Source: Anabaena azotica FACHB-119 (GTDB lineage Bacteria > Cyanobacteriota > Cyanobacteriia > Cyanobacteriales > Nostocaceae). From it: 64,000 bases of DNA. Numbering within the stretch: position 1 is the first letter of the stretch; each line of letters opens with the position of its first letter. Where the stretch lies: NCBI RefSeq assembly GCF_014697625.1, contig NZ_JACJSG010000009.1, positions 62,001 to 126,000 on the forward strand. Direction: 5' to 3'. The notes under the pieces are model-generated. The model ran no database searches. It saw only the letters and a list, made by a program, of their open reading frames with translations, and was not told the origin of the DNA. The position numbers and the translations under genes were made by a program. Positions 49,525 through 58,800 of the stretch are shown here, one piece after another.

Positions 49525-50460
49525 AAAAGCCTCTTTTTAAAGTTTTAAAAGTGGGATATTTAACAGTGAACAGTTATCAGTTATCAGTTGTAGAGGCAGG
49601 TTCATTGAGGAATTCATGGTAAAAACAGATATGTTCGTTAAACCCGCCCGTACTTAAATACAAAAGTGAAACACCACACCAATTAGTGGAAAGCGTAGGG
49701 AGGCGCTTTTTTATCTGCCACCATACGCCCTGGCTGACTGATAACTGATAACTGATAACTGATAACTGATTTAATCCTAATTACACATCACCATAAAAAA
49801 AGTTACAAAACAACTAACTAATGGTTGTTGAATAATTCAAGAATTTCTGTAGTCTATTTATAAATAGTAATTGCAAACTTTAATATAGTAATTTTAAATT
49901 TATCAAAGAATAAGAAATGTGAAGCACTGTTATTTTTACATATAAAAGTATGCCTGCTTTAACGAATATAATAGAGTAATATTGCATCCTAAACTATTAA
50001 ATTATATTTGCTCAATCAGCAGTAATTCTTGGAACTTTCTGACAACAAGAAACAGGCGGACTCATCAACTATAAAAAATAAAATTATTGCAAGATAAACT
50101 CAAGCAGAATTCACAAATCAAGTGAAAACAAACCCTGACGGCAAAATCCTTTCACGGTGTTAGACAAACATTCTGCCGAGAGCATCCCAAATCCCCATCA
50201 GCTAAACCAAGGCTTAGAGGCGTTCCGATGCAGTTCCACTGCTATGTCGTATGCTCTCCATTTAATGGGTATGATTTAGGTGGCGATCGCATCCAAATTT
50301 CACAATGTCGCTTTAAGCAGACAATCACTTACGCTTGTGAAGTACCTCGACAAGAACAGGCGATCGTCTAATGACTAACTAACGTAATTACTCGATATAC
50401 TGACAATGTTCTGATGTGGCAATTCAACATCCACTCAACCACAAATTATAGAGAACTAAT
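49525..50460. other. 936-bp gene-poor region with STRR blocks
   Basis: It contains TTATCAGT/ACTGATA-type heptamer repeats at 49562-49590 and 49735-49770, and long A+T-rich sequence. In the right part an 8-bp inverted pair GAGAGCAT (50178) and ATGCTCTC (50251) encloses 65 bases. A possible 47-codon frame at 50228-50371 overlaps its right arm. No RNA family is recognised. Confidence 0.5.
50228..50371 (+). CDS. Possible small protein, 47 residues
   Basis: An ATG frame encodes 47 residues starting MQFHCYVVCSPFNGYDLGG and ending RQEQAIV. There is no strong ribosome-binding site and no family I recognise. Three Cys and a compact length leave open a small regulatory or stress protein. The HIP1 octamer GCGATCGC falls in frame inside it. 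It could equally be chance in a region with RNA-like inverted repeats. Confidence 0.2.
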   Translation: MQFHCYVVCSPFNGYDLGGDRIQISQCRFKQTITYACEVPRQEQAIV

Positions 50461-51189
50461 ATGTCAGATGATTTAAAAGGAAAAGTAGCACTGATTACAG
50501 GTGCAAACAAAGGCATTGGGTACGAGATTGCACGCCAACTCGGTTCCAGAGGAGCCACTGTTATTGTTGGCGCAAGAAATAAAGAACTTGGCACTAAAGC
50601 ATCAAATCAACTCCTCTCTAGTCAAATTGATGCAAGAGCAATTCAACTTGATGTTACCGACCAAAAAACCATCGATACCACTGCTAACCAAATTGAACGA
50701 GACTTTGGAAAACTAGATATCCTTGTCAACAATGCAGGGATTTTAATAGACCAAGTTCCACCAAGCCAATTAGATATTGAAACACTAAAGCAGACTTACG
50801 AAACGAATGTTTTCGGTGTATTTGCAGTTACCAAAGCGATGTTACCATTGTTGAAGAAATCAACAGCAGGGCGAATTGTCAATATATCCAGTGGTTTAGG
50901 TTCACTGACTCAAAATTCTAACCCAAATTACGAGTTCGCTGGTATGAAATTGCTTGCCTATAACTCATCAAAAACAGCAGTAAATGCGCTGACGGTTTTG
51001 TTTGCTAGTGAATTAAAAGACACCCCGATTAATGCGGCTGACCCTGGTTTCACAGCCACAGATATTAATCAACACCGAGGTTATCGCACTGTTGAGCAAG
51101 GAGCGACAGCAGCTGTCCGATTAGCTACTCTACCTGATGATGGTGTTACTGGTGGGTTCTTTGATGAGAATGGCGTAGTACCTTGGTGA
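50461..51189 (+). CDS. Short-chain dehydrogenase/reductase (SDR), carbonyl-reductase-like
   Basis: The 242-residue protein has the SDR cofactor motif TGANKGIG (about 14-21), DILVNNAGIL (NNAG), the catalytic Ser in IVNISSGLGSL and the YxxxK pair in LLAYNSSKTAVNAL. NPGF is replaced by DPGFTATDIN, common in SDR proteins. It closely follows the layout of NADPH carbonyl reductases such as CBR1-type proteins. ADQLGSRGATVIVGAR-like residues after the first strand suggest NADP preference. Substrate unknown. A strong terminator hairpin follows at 51209. Confidence 0.9.
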   Translation: MSDDLKGKVALITGANKGIGYEIARQLGSRGATVIVGARNKELGTKASNQLLSSQIDARAIQLDVTDQKTIDTTANQIERDFGKLDILVNNAGILIDQVPPSQLDIETLKQTYETNVFGVFAVTKAMLPLLKKSTAGRIVNISSGLGSLTQNSNPNYEFAGMKLLAYNSSKTAVNALTVLFASELKDTPINAADPGFTATDINQHRGYRTVEQGATAAVRLATLPDDGVTGGFFDENGVVPW

Positions 51190-51208
51190 ACTACCTATTT
51201 TTAGAGAA

Positions 51209-51246
51209 AACAGCAGAAAATTAGCTAATTTTCTGCTGTTCTAATA
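51209..51246 (+). terminator. Perfect 32-bp palindrome, terminator of the SDR gene
   Basis: AACAGCAGAAAATTAG pairs with CTAATTTTCTGCTGTT with no spacer, 20 bp after the SDR stop codon. It has only a modest U-tract after it, so it may be bidirectional. Confidence 0.75.
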
Positions 51247-51364
51247 CGCGGTACATGGAGATTACAGTTGCGTTTCTAGAGGTATTTCTTGAGCAGTGGG
51301 GCAAAATTACCTTAATTGTTACAAAACTTTACTAATCAATTTCCATTAACATAACTTCCAGCCT

Positions 51365-52039
51365 CTAACCTCTAGCCTCCAGTCTCTTCTCTAATAATTC
51401 ACTGACTTGCTCTAATGATTCCAACACTTGGTAAGTCAAACATCTGATTTCTGGAGATGGTTTTTCTATATCGGGAATCATAATCGGATACATCCCGGCG
51501 GTAAACGCTGCTTCTATCCCTACGGATGAGTCTTCAAAAACTACACACTGCATAGGTGCAACATGGATTCGGCGACTAACTTCTAAGTATATATCTGGTG
51601 CAGGTTTGCCTTGTGGCACATCTTCGCTGGTGACAATGGTTGTAAAGTAATGCAAAATGCCTGCGTTGCTTAAGCGTCGGATGGTGCGGCTACGGGATGT
51701 ACCAGTTGCTAAAGCAATGATGATGCCCAAACTGTTGAGTTTAGCCAGTAAATTTAATGCACCTGGTTTTATGGGCAAACCCTCTTGTAGTTCTCGGCGA
51801 TCGCCTATTTCAATTCGCTGTCTTTTTACCTCCTCAAAAGGAAAGTTGTTGCCATATCTTTGTTTGAGGATTTTTTCTCGCCATGACAAATCACGCCCGA
51901 CAAATTCATTGTAGAAGTTGTCATTCATTATATATCCGTGACTGGCCAGCGCTTGCTGCCATGCCCAACGAGCAATACTTTCTGTATCAAACAGCAAACC
52001 ATCCATATCAAAGATTGCGGCGCGGATATCTCGTAACAC
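51365..52039 (-). CDS. HAD-superfamily hydrolase, beta-phosphoglucomutase-like
   Basis: The 224-residue protein starts with GTG and has HAD motif I IFDMDGLLFDTE (nucleophile Asp and acid Asp), motif II LATGTSRSRT, the Lys of motif III in VPQGKPAPDIYLEVSRR and motif IV VVFEDSSVGIEAA. A cap domain of the phosphatase/phosphomutase subclass lies between motif I and II (about 18-90). Members hydrolyse sugar phosphates or related compounds. The substrate is not predictable. It is convergent with the SDR gene. Confidence 0.9.
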   Translation of the reverse strand: MLRDIRAAIFDMDGLLFDTESIARWAWQQALASHGYIMNDNFYNEFVGRDLSWREKILKQRYGNNFPFEEVKRQRIEIGDRRELQEGLPIKPGALNLLAKLNSLGIIIALATGTSRSRTIRRLSNAGILHYFTTIVTSEDVPQGKPAPDIYLEVSRRIHVAPMQCVVFEDSSVGIEAAFTAGMYPIMIPDIEKPSPEIRCLTYQVLESLEQVSELLEKRLEARG

Positions 52040-52261
52040 ACTAAATCCTCTATTTTGTGCTTGTCTAACTTACCAACGTCAAGGAAGAAAACCAGCGACG
52101 ATGCTCTGTCTCACCGTAGCGATCGCTATCGTATATCAGTAATAGTCCATTCGCAATTCTTTAACTCATCCTCTTGACATTCTCTGAAATACATACTACA
52201 TTTGTAGTATAAAGAAACAGATGACCAATGACCAATGACTAATGACTAATTAATCAAACTT

Positions 52262-52470
52262 GGGTCTGTAGCTCTAATGGTAGAGTTCCTGCATAGCCCT
52301 TGTGTCCCCACTTAAGAAGCTTACATACTTGCTCAAAAGTAGAGCGATCGTTTGATAAATGATAGGTGCAGGTGCGATTCCTGCGTATGAACCAACAGCT
52401 TTTTCAACTTACATGAGGTGTGAGTGTAACTCTCACAGGGAGGGTATCGGTTCAATCCCGATCAGATCCG
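52262..52470 (+). other. tRNA-like frame split by an inserted Y RNA (outer part of element a)
   Basis: The left half has a tRNA acceptor strand GGGTCTG (52262), TA and a D arm GCTC-TAATGGTA-GAGT. The right half has a T arm ATCGG-TTCAATC-CCGAT (52446-52462) and the matching acceptor strand CAGATCC (52463-52469) followed by G. The anticodon stem can pair CCTG (52288-52291) with CAGG (52436-52439), but the space between is taken by a Y-like RNA (52298-52418) and a hairpin GTGAG-TGTAACT-CTCAC. A normal anticodon loop is lacking, so it is not a standard tRNA gene. No self-splicing intron core is visible. Confidence 0.65.
52298..52418 (+). ncRNA. Y-like RNA element a, carrying a complete tRNA-like fold with GAU anticodon
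   Basis: The outer stem CCTTGTGT (52298) pairs with ACATGAGG (52411). The inner stem AAGAAGCT (52314) pairs with AGCTTTTT (52397). They are separated by an internal loop with CCCCACTT and CAACTT. Inside is a full cloverleaf at about 52322-52391: acceptor TACATAC/GTATGAA with one A-A mismatch, D arm GCTC/GAGC, anticodon arm ATCGT-TTGATAA-ATGAT (anticodon GAT at 52354-52356), and T arm GCAGG-TGCGATT-CCTGC. CCA follows the acceptor. The two-storey stem is that of Ro-binding Y RNAs, and bacterial YrlA RNAs are known to carry a tRNA-like module. Confidence 0.75.
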
Positions 52471-52478
52471 TTTGGTAA

Positions 52479-52706
<228 letters not shown>

Positions 52707-52715
52707 AGAATCTAG

Positions 52716-52894
52716 CCGTGTCCCGACAGAAGAAGCATACATACACATTGATAACGGCTCTAAGGTAGTAAAATTCGAGCGATCGAACAAGCGAAGCATA
52801 GTTGCTAAGTCTCATGCAGATTTAGCGTGCGGGCCCACTGCCAATATTTGGTAAGAGCGGCCGTAGTTGTAAAAAGCGTCTTCGACTTGCACGG
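52716..52894 (+). ncRNA. Y-like RNA element b, with circularly permuted 23S H69-H71-like module
   Basis: The outer stem CCGTGT (52716) pairs with GCACGG (52889). The inner stem GAAGAAGC (52729) pairs with GCGTCTTC (52876) with one mismatch. The loop begins with ATAACGGCTCTAAGGTAG and AAAATTC (52751-52776), agreeing at about 22 of 26 positions with E. coli 23S around 1917-1942 (H69 3' strand and H70/71). It ends with GGTAAGAGCGGCCGTAG (52850-52866), matching the sequence just before H69 in rRNA. So the rRNA segment is present with its order swapped, opened at the H69 loop; GCCGT (52860) and ACGGC (52754) rebuild the H69 stem. Intermediate parts (TAAGT, TGCA, GCGT, GGGCC) also follow rRNA order. 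Confidence 0.7.
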
Positions 52895-52958
52895 AATTAT
52901 TTAAGATTCAAAGCCAAAACTCTGAGAATATCTAACTTTCTTAATTATGAATTAATTT

Positions 52959-53098
52959 GATTCCGCGCCCTAATTTGTAAAGCCTACACACCATCCAGCA
53001 ATGGATTACAGGTTCGATTCCTGTCGCTTCCGCTAATGGGAGCGTCGCCTAATTGGTAAGGCAATTGTGAAAAATGCTTTGCTAACTTGTGCGGAATC
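52959..53098 (+). ncRNA. Y-like RNA element c, with circularly permuted tRNA-like module
   Basis: The outer stem GATTCCGCG (52959) pairs with TGCGGAATC (53090). The inner stem GTAAAGC (52977) pairs with GCTTTGC (53076). The loop holds the two halves of a tRNA in reversed order. First come anticodon 3' strand GCAAT (52998), variable GGATT, T arm ACAGG-TTCGATT-CCTGT and acceptor CGCTTCC-G. After a 5-base linker CTAAT come acceptor GGGAGCG (53038), D arm GCCT-AATTGGTA-AGGC and anticodon 5' strand ATTGT (53064). All four helices close when the halves are joined, with the break in the anticodon loop. The acceptor stem is perfect apart from one G-U. Confidence 0.8.
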
Positions 53099-53164
53099 AC
53101 TATTAATTAAATTGTATTTAATCATAACATTAATTCCCATTATTAACATATAGAGGTGAGTTCA

Positions 53165-53957
<793 letters not shown>

Positions 53958-53963
53958 AGCTTC

Positions 53964-54091
<128 letters not shown>

Positions 54092-54109
54092 ATTTATTTC
54101 GCTTCATAA

Positions 54110-54217
54110 TTACAACAAATTTCATCTGAGTGAGGTGCAAAAGGGCGGGCAAGATGCCCACCCCACAATAATTTTACCATTTATATCTGTACCTCATTTA
54201 CCTGTAACTGGCTGTAA
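54110..54217. repeat. CATCTGAGTGAGG dispersed element, copy 4
   Basis: A complete copy between element d and the L7/L12-like gene, with TTACAACA and GGCTGTAA ends. It is followed by the GTAGGGCGCTGCACTGCCCACC half of another short hairpin repeat. Confidence 0.8.
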
Positions 54218-54263
54218 GTAGGGCGCTGCACTGCCCACCAATGCCAACTCATTAGAGGTTGCC

Positions 54264-54644
54264 ATGTCTTTAAAAACTCTAGAAATTTTAGAACAAATCA
54301 AAGCGTTAACTGCTGATGAAACTTCTGCTTTAGTAAAACAGATTGAAGCAACCTTCAATGTTGATAGTTCTATACCTAAACTGATTCGCATTGACAAGCC
54401 AGAGCTAGATGAAAATCAACCTCAAATTCAAACAGAGTTTGATGTATTGTTAGTATCGGTTCCAGCAGACAAAAAGATTGCTTTACTCAAAGTGATTCGG
54501 ACAATAACTGGACTAGGACTCAAAGAAGCAAAAGACTTTGTAGACTCCCTTCCTCAAGTAGTCCAGACACAACTAAATCAAGAAGCAGCCCAAACACTCA
54601 AGCAGCAGTTAGAAGCAGCAGGAGCCGTCGTGACTCTTGAGTAG
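54264..54644 (+). CDS. Ribosomal protein L7/L12 paralogue
   Basis: The 126-residue protein aligns with bacterial L7/L12 over its length. The N-terminal dimerisation helices are LKTLEILEQIKALTADETSALVKQIEATFNV. A flexible acidic hinge lies at about 35-55. The globular C-terminal domain has FDVLLVSVPADKKIALLKVI, then GLGLKEAKDFVDSLPQ and a final LKQQLEAAGAVVTLE. The GLGLKEAKDFV helix is the surface that recruits EF-Tu, EF-G and IF2 in true L7/L12. The usual Ala/Gly-rich hinge is replaced by acidic and proline residues. It sits outside any ribosomal operon, between Y-like RNAs d and e, and is therefore probably a specialised copy; the main rplL gene is expected elsewhere. Confidence 0.85.
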   Translation: MSLKTLEILEQIKALTADETSALVKQIEATFNVDSSIPKLIRIDKPELDENQPQIQTEFDVLLVSVPADKKIALLKVIRTITGLGLKEAKDFVDSLPQVVQTQLNQEAAQTLKQQLEAAGAVVTLE

Positions 54645-54850
54645 GGAGTAGGGAGTGGGGGGAGATGAGGGAGTGGGGAAAGAGGGGGGAGATGGGGAAG
54701 AGTTTTTATATACCTGATCTGCTTTGTTTAGCTCATCTCCCTCATCTCCCTCATCTCCCTCATCTCCCTCATCCCCCTCATCTCCCTCATCCCCCTCATC
54801 TCCCTCATCTCCCTCATCCCCCTCATCTCCCTCATCCCCAATGGCAGTTG
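54645..54850. repeat. CTCATCTCC/CTCATCCCC minisatellite
   Basis: About 11-12 tandem 9-mers of CTCATCTCC type fill 54733-54838, preceded by the partly complementary GGGGAGATGAGGGAG. The two can pair into a long imperfect hairpin that could act as a terminator after the L7/L12-like gene. The proline- and histidine-rich frame read through it is not a gene. Confidence 0.8.
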
Positions 54851-54852
54851 TT

Positions 54853-56418
<1,566 letters not shown>

Positions 56419-56426
56419 GGTTACAA

Positions 56427-56475
56427 AATAGCACTGTTCATTACATCAATTTGTGAACAGTGCTATTGTAATTTT
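56427..56475 (+). terminator. Rho-independent terminator after the TROVE gene
   Basis: AATAGCACTGTTCA (56427) and TGAACAGTGCTATT (56454) form a 14-bp perfect stem with a 13-base loop, followed by GTAATTTTG. It starts 9 bp after the stop codon, so it probably ends the transcript that includes the L7/L12-like and Ro genes. Confidence 0.85.
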
Positions 56476-56518
56476 GCTAGGGTGTTTCAATGTTTAACAA
56501 TTTCTAATAATTAAATAA

Positions 56519-56552
56519 AAAATCCCTATCTCTTGTAGATGGGGATTATTAA
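56519..56552 (-). terminator. Terminator for the minus-strand secreted protein
   Basis: AATCCCTATCT pairs with AGATGGGGATT (one mismatch). On the minus strand the stem is followed by a T run (complement of AAAAAA at 56514-56521). Confidence 0.7.
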
Positions 56553-56577
56553 TTAACTAAAAATTAGATATAAATAA

Positions 56578-57036
56578 TTAGTTGGAATAACCACTAATAT
56601 ATCGAATTACATTTTCAGATTGTACAACTTTACCATTCTTGAAAATATCTAAACTTGCACCAGTGACAATATACTCATATTGTCCATTCTTAGCGACATA
56701 TCCTGTGCCTTCTTCCGTATATGTTGGCAGAGAATAAATACCTTTACCATCCCGCTTAGAAATACCTGTATAAAATAGTTTTCCCTGTCTATCGCAAATG
56801 TGAATAAGAAAATTCCGCGTTTCAACTTGTGCTGATAACCTTCCTCCTCCCGCATATTTAGGACAAGTTCTTGCTTGGGCTATAGTTTTATTATTTACTA
56901 CAGAATTTACATTAACAGTTAATTCTGAAGCACTAGCACTATTAAAAATACTAGCAAATGATAAAGCTGTTCCAGTTGTAGCTAAAATTAATAACAAATA
57001 CTTCATTTGTTTGTTAGGATAAATGTTTATATTCAA
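56578..57036 (-). CDS. Small secreted protein of unknown function
   Basis: The 152-residue protein has a signal peptide: MKYLLLILATTGTALSFASI, with likely cleavage after ASA at about residue 36. ATG 57006 (MKYLLL) is an equally good start. The mature part has two Cys (TCPKYAGGGRLSAQV and IHICDRQGK) that may form a disulfide, and beta-strand-rich text such as GQYEYIVTGASLDIFKNGKVV. I know no family name. It is the only minus-strand gene inside the Ro/Y-RNA locus and may be an unrelated insertion. Confidence 0.6.
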   Translation of the reverse strand: MNINIYPNKQMKYLLLILATTGTALSFASIFNSASASELTVNVNSVVNNKTIAQARTCPKYAGGGRLSAQVETRNFLIHICDRQGKLFYTGISKRDGKGIYSLPTYTEEGTGYVAKNGQYEYIVTGASLDIFKNGKVVQSENVIRYISGYSN

Positions 57037-57217
57037 TCTACTAATCTTATAGGTTTATACTCACTGGTCGGTTGAGCTTAACTCAAAATTAATAGAATTG
57101 AATCTATACTTATCTACTCATCGGTTATGTGGTTTTCCCGATTTTCTATTGAATATTGACTGAAAAAATAGTTTGAGTAGATTTGGAAAATATTGTAGTA
57201 TCTTGTATTATATAAAT

Positions 57218-57429
57218 ATCCTGCGTGTCCCAACTCGTGAGAGCCTACATACTAGTACGAGAGGAAAAGTAACACTGTCAATACAGTGGGCTTGTGTGAA
57301 CGGGGAGTGCGAAGAAGCTGGAAAGTAGGCTTAAAAGTAGCCATCTTTGAAAGAGTGTGTAACAACTCACCAGTGGAGTCCCTCTAGTAACTGAGAACAA
57401 GCAATGCTCCACAAACTTACACGCAGGAT
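57218..57429 (+). ncRNA. Y-like RNA element f, carrying 23S sarcin-ricin loop and GTPase-associated-centre modules
   Basis: The outer stem ATCCTGCGTGT (57218) pairs perfectly with ACACGCAGGAT (57419), 11 bp. The inner stem GTG(A)GAGC (57237) pairs with GCTCCAC (57406). CTAGTACGAGAGGA (57252-57265) is identical over 14 bases to the E. coli sarcin-ricin loop and is closed by TACT/AGTA. The stretch 57317-57380 aligns without gaps to E. coli 23S 1051-1114 (H42-H44, L11 and L10-stalk site) with about 47 of 64 identities by my count from memory. The thiostrepton-site adenines A1067 and A1095 are kept at 57333 and 57361. GCTTGT (57290) and ACAAGC (57397) enclose this domain. In rRNA these two pieces are 1.5 kb apart and in the other order. 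Confidence 0.85.
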
Positions 57430-57639
57430 TAGGGACTGGGGACTGGGGATTGGGTATTGGGTATTTTTTCTCGCTTGCTTGTATGTGTGAGCTTTTCGTA
57501 TTTTAATTCAGCAAAGCTAAATATTCTTCCATCTGATAGCATTTCACAAAAAATATGATAAAGATGCAAACACTAAAACCTATGCTACCTCTCACTTTCT
57601 TAATTTTGAATTTTGAATTTTGAATTGGAGCAAAGCGAC

Positions 57640-58470
57640 TTGACTAACATCCATAAGCTAATCAATCAAATTGCTGATGCACAAGCACAGTTGTATGCAG
57701 CTAAATTTATCGCGCCTTGTGTTAAGGGTGGGCGAGTTCGCACAAGGGTAGCTGGGATGATTTACACCTTCACGCCAAAGCCTAGCAAATTTGCAGGTTG
57801 GGGTGTTTTTCAGCCTATGGATGAGAAAACTGCAAAAGTTGTGGAGGAAGCAGACTTACCTCAAATCGCTGAATACTTACAACACTTTCCCCAAATCAGA
57901 CTGCGGTTAGCACATCAACTACAGGGACAAACTTGGTTAGCATATCCCATCAACGAAGCTGATATACGTCAACGGTTGCAGGTAGTTAAGCCAGTGGCCA
58001 TCCATCTAGTAACTGAAGGTATCATCTTTGACCAAATCATCGCCCGATGGAATGGACAATCTTGTTGGTTTGAAGAAGTCGATCGCCGGGCTGATCCGGC
58101 TATTGTAGAAACACTGCAATCTGCTGTGAAACATCTGATTCCGGTGGAAGAATTGCAATTCAAAGGTATGACTCCAGAAATCCGCACAGTCTACGAATTA
58201 ACCACTGGGCGTATTCAGGACTTCAATCAACCCCAACAGGATGAAAAGCGGCTGAGAAAAGCCTTGCAGATGGGCGGGGGCGAATTAAAGCAATTTCACG
58301 ATCGCGGTGATTATTGGACAGTCGATTGGACAACCTCAGACGGTGTTCGCCATAGTAGTGCGATCGCTAAATCTGACTTGACTGTGATCAGTTCCGGTAT
58401 TTGCTTAAGCGGATATGACCGCGACTTTGACTTGCAATCTTTGGTAGGTGTTATAGAACAGCAATACTAG
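57640..58470 (+). CDS. Unrecognised protein of the Ro/Y-RNA locus
   Basis: The start is placed at TTG 57640 (MTNIHKLINQIADAQAQLY), because GGAG lies 9 bases before it; another TTG at 57613 is less likely. The protein is about 276 residues, soluble, without signal or membrane segments. Striking conserved-looking blocks are KFIAPCVKGGRVRTRVAGMI, then FAGWGVFQPMD, QLQGQTWLAYPINEADIRQR, WFEEVDRRADP, and DRGDYWTVDWTTSDG with SSGICLSGYDRDFDLQSLVG at the end. I do not recognise a named family. It follows element f and precedes the ThiF-like gene, so it may be part of the same system, possibly an RNA-binding or conjugation-partner protein. Confidence 0.6.
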   Translation: MTNIHKLINQIADAQAQLYAAKFIAPCVKGGRVRTRVAGMIYTFTPKPSKFAGWGVFQPMDEKTAKVVEEADLPQIAEYLQHFPQIRLRLAHQLQGQTWLAYPINEADIRQRLQVVKPVAIHLVTEGIIFDQIIARWNGQSCWFEEVDRRADPAIVETLQSAVKHLIPVEELQFKGMTPEIRTVYELTTGRIQDFNQPQQDEKRLRKALQMGGGELKQFHDRGDYWTVDWTTSDGVRHSSAIAKSDLTVISSGICLSGYDRDFDLQSLVGVIEQQY

Positions 58471-58800
58471 TTTATCACTTAAACAATTATCATATCTTGG
58501 GGGTTGGTAATTAGTAATAGTAAAAAACAATTCAATTACTTATTCGCTATTACCTATTACCGACTAAATCAATCATACTGTAAGTATTTTGTAGGGTGGG
58601 CATTGCCCACCATATCATGGTTTTGGTGGGCAATGCCCACCCTACTAATTTACAGCGCAGTTCATCTGAGTGAAGTACACTTAGGGCGGGCAAGATGCCC
58701 ACCCCACAATAGTTTTACCATTTATATCTGTACCTAATTTACGTGCAACTTGCTGTAATATGTCATATTCTGATTCAGCAACGCCTAATTACGAATTATT
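58471..58800. other. 330-bp gap of repeats before the ThiF-like gene
   Basis: It has a TAATAG/ATTACC STRR remnant and a perfect inverted repeat whose 22-bp arms at 58591-58612 and 58624-58645 begin GTAGGGTGGGCATTGCCCAC and end in its complement. Copy 5 of the CATCTGAGTGAGG element fills 58650-58758. No gene is seen. Confidence 0.7.
58650..58758. repeat. CATCTGAGTGAGG dispersed element, copy 5
   Basis: A complete copy with TTACAGCGCA and TTGCTGTAA ends and the GGGCGGGCAAGATGCCCACC palindrome inside. Confidence 0.85.

Noticed and set aside
52298-52418. A group I or group II intron in a tRNA
   Set aside because: No group II domain V, no group I core pairing and no maturase frame were seen; the inserted sequence shares its stem with five other elements not located in tRNA genes.
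57252-57380. A 23S rRNA pseudogene fragment
   Set aside because: The two rRNA-like pieces are non-contiguous and in reversed order relative to 23S, and both are enclosed by the locus-specific double stem, so this is not a broken rRNA gene.
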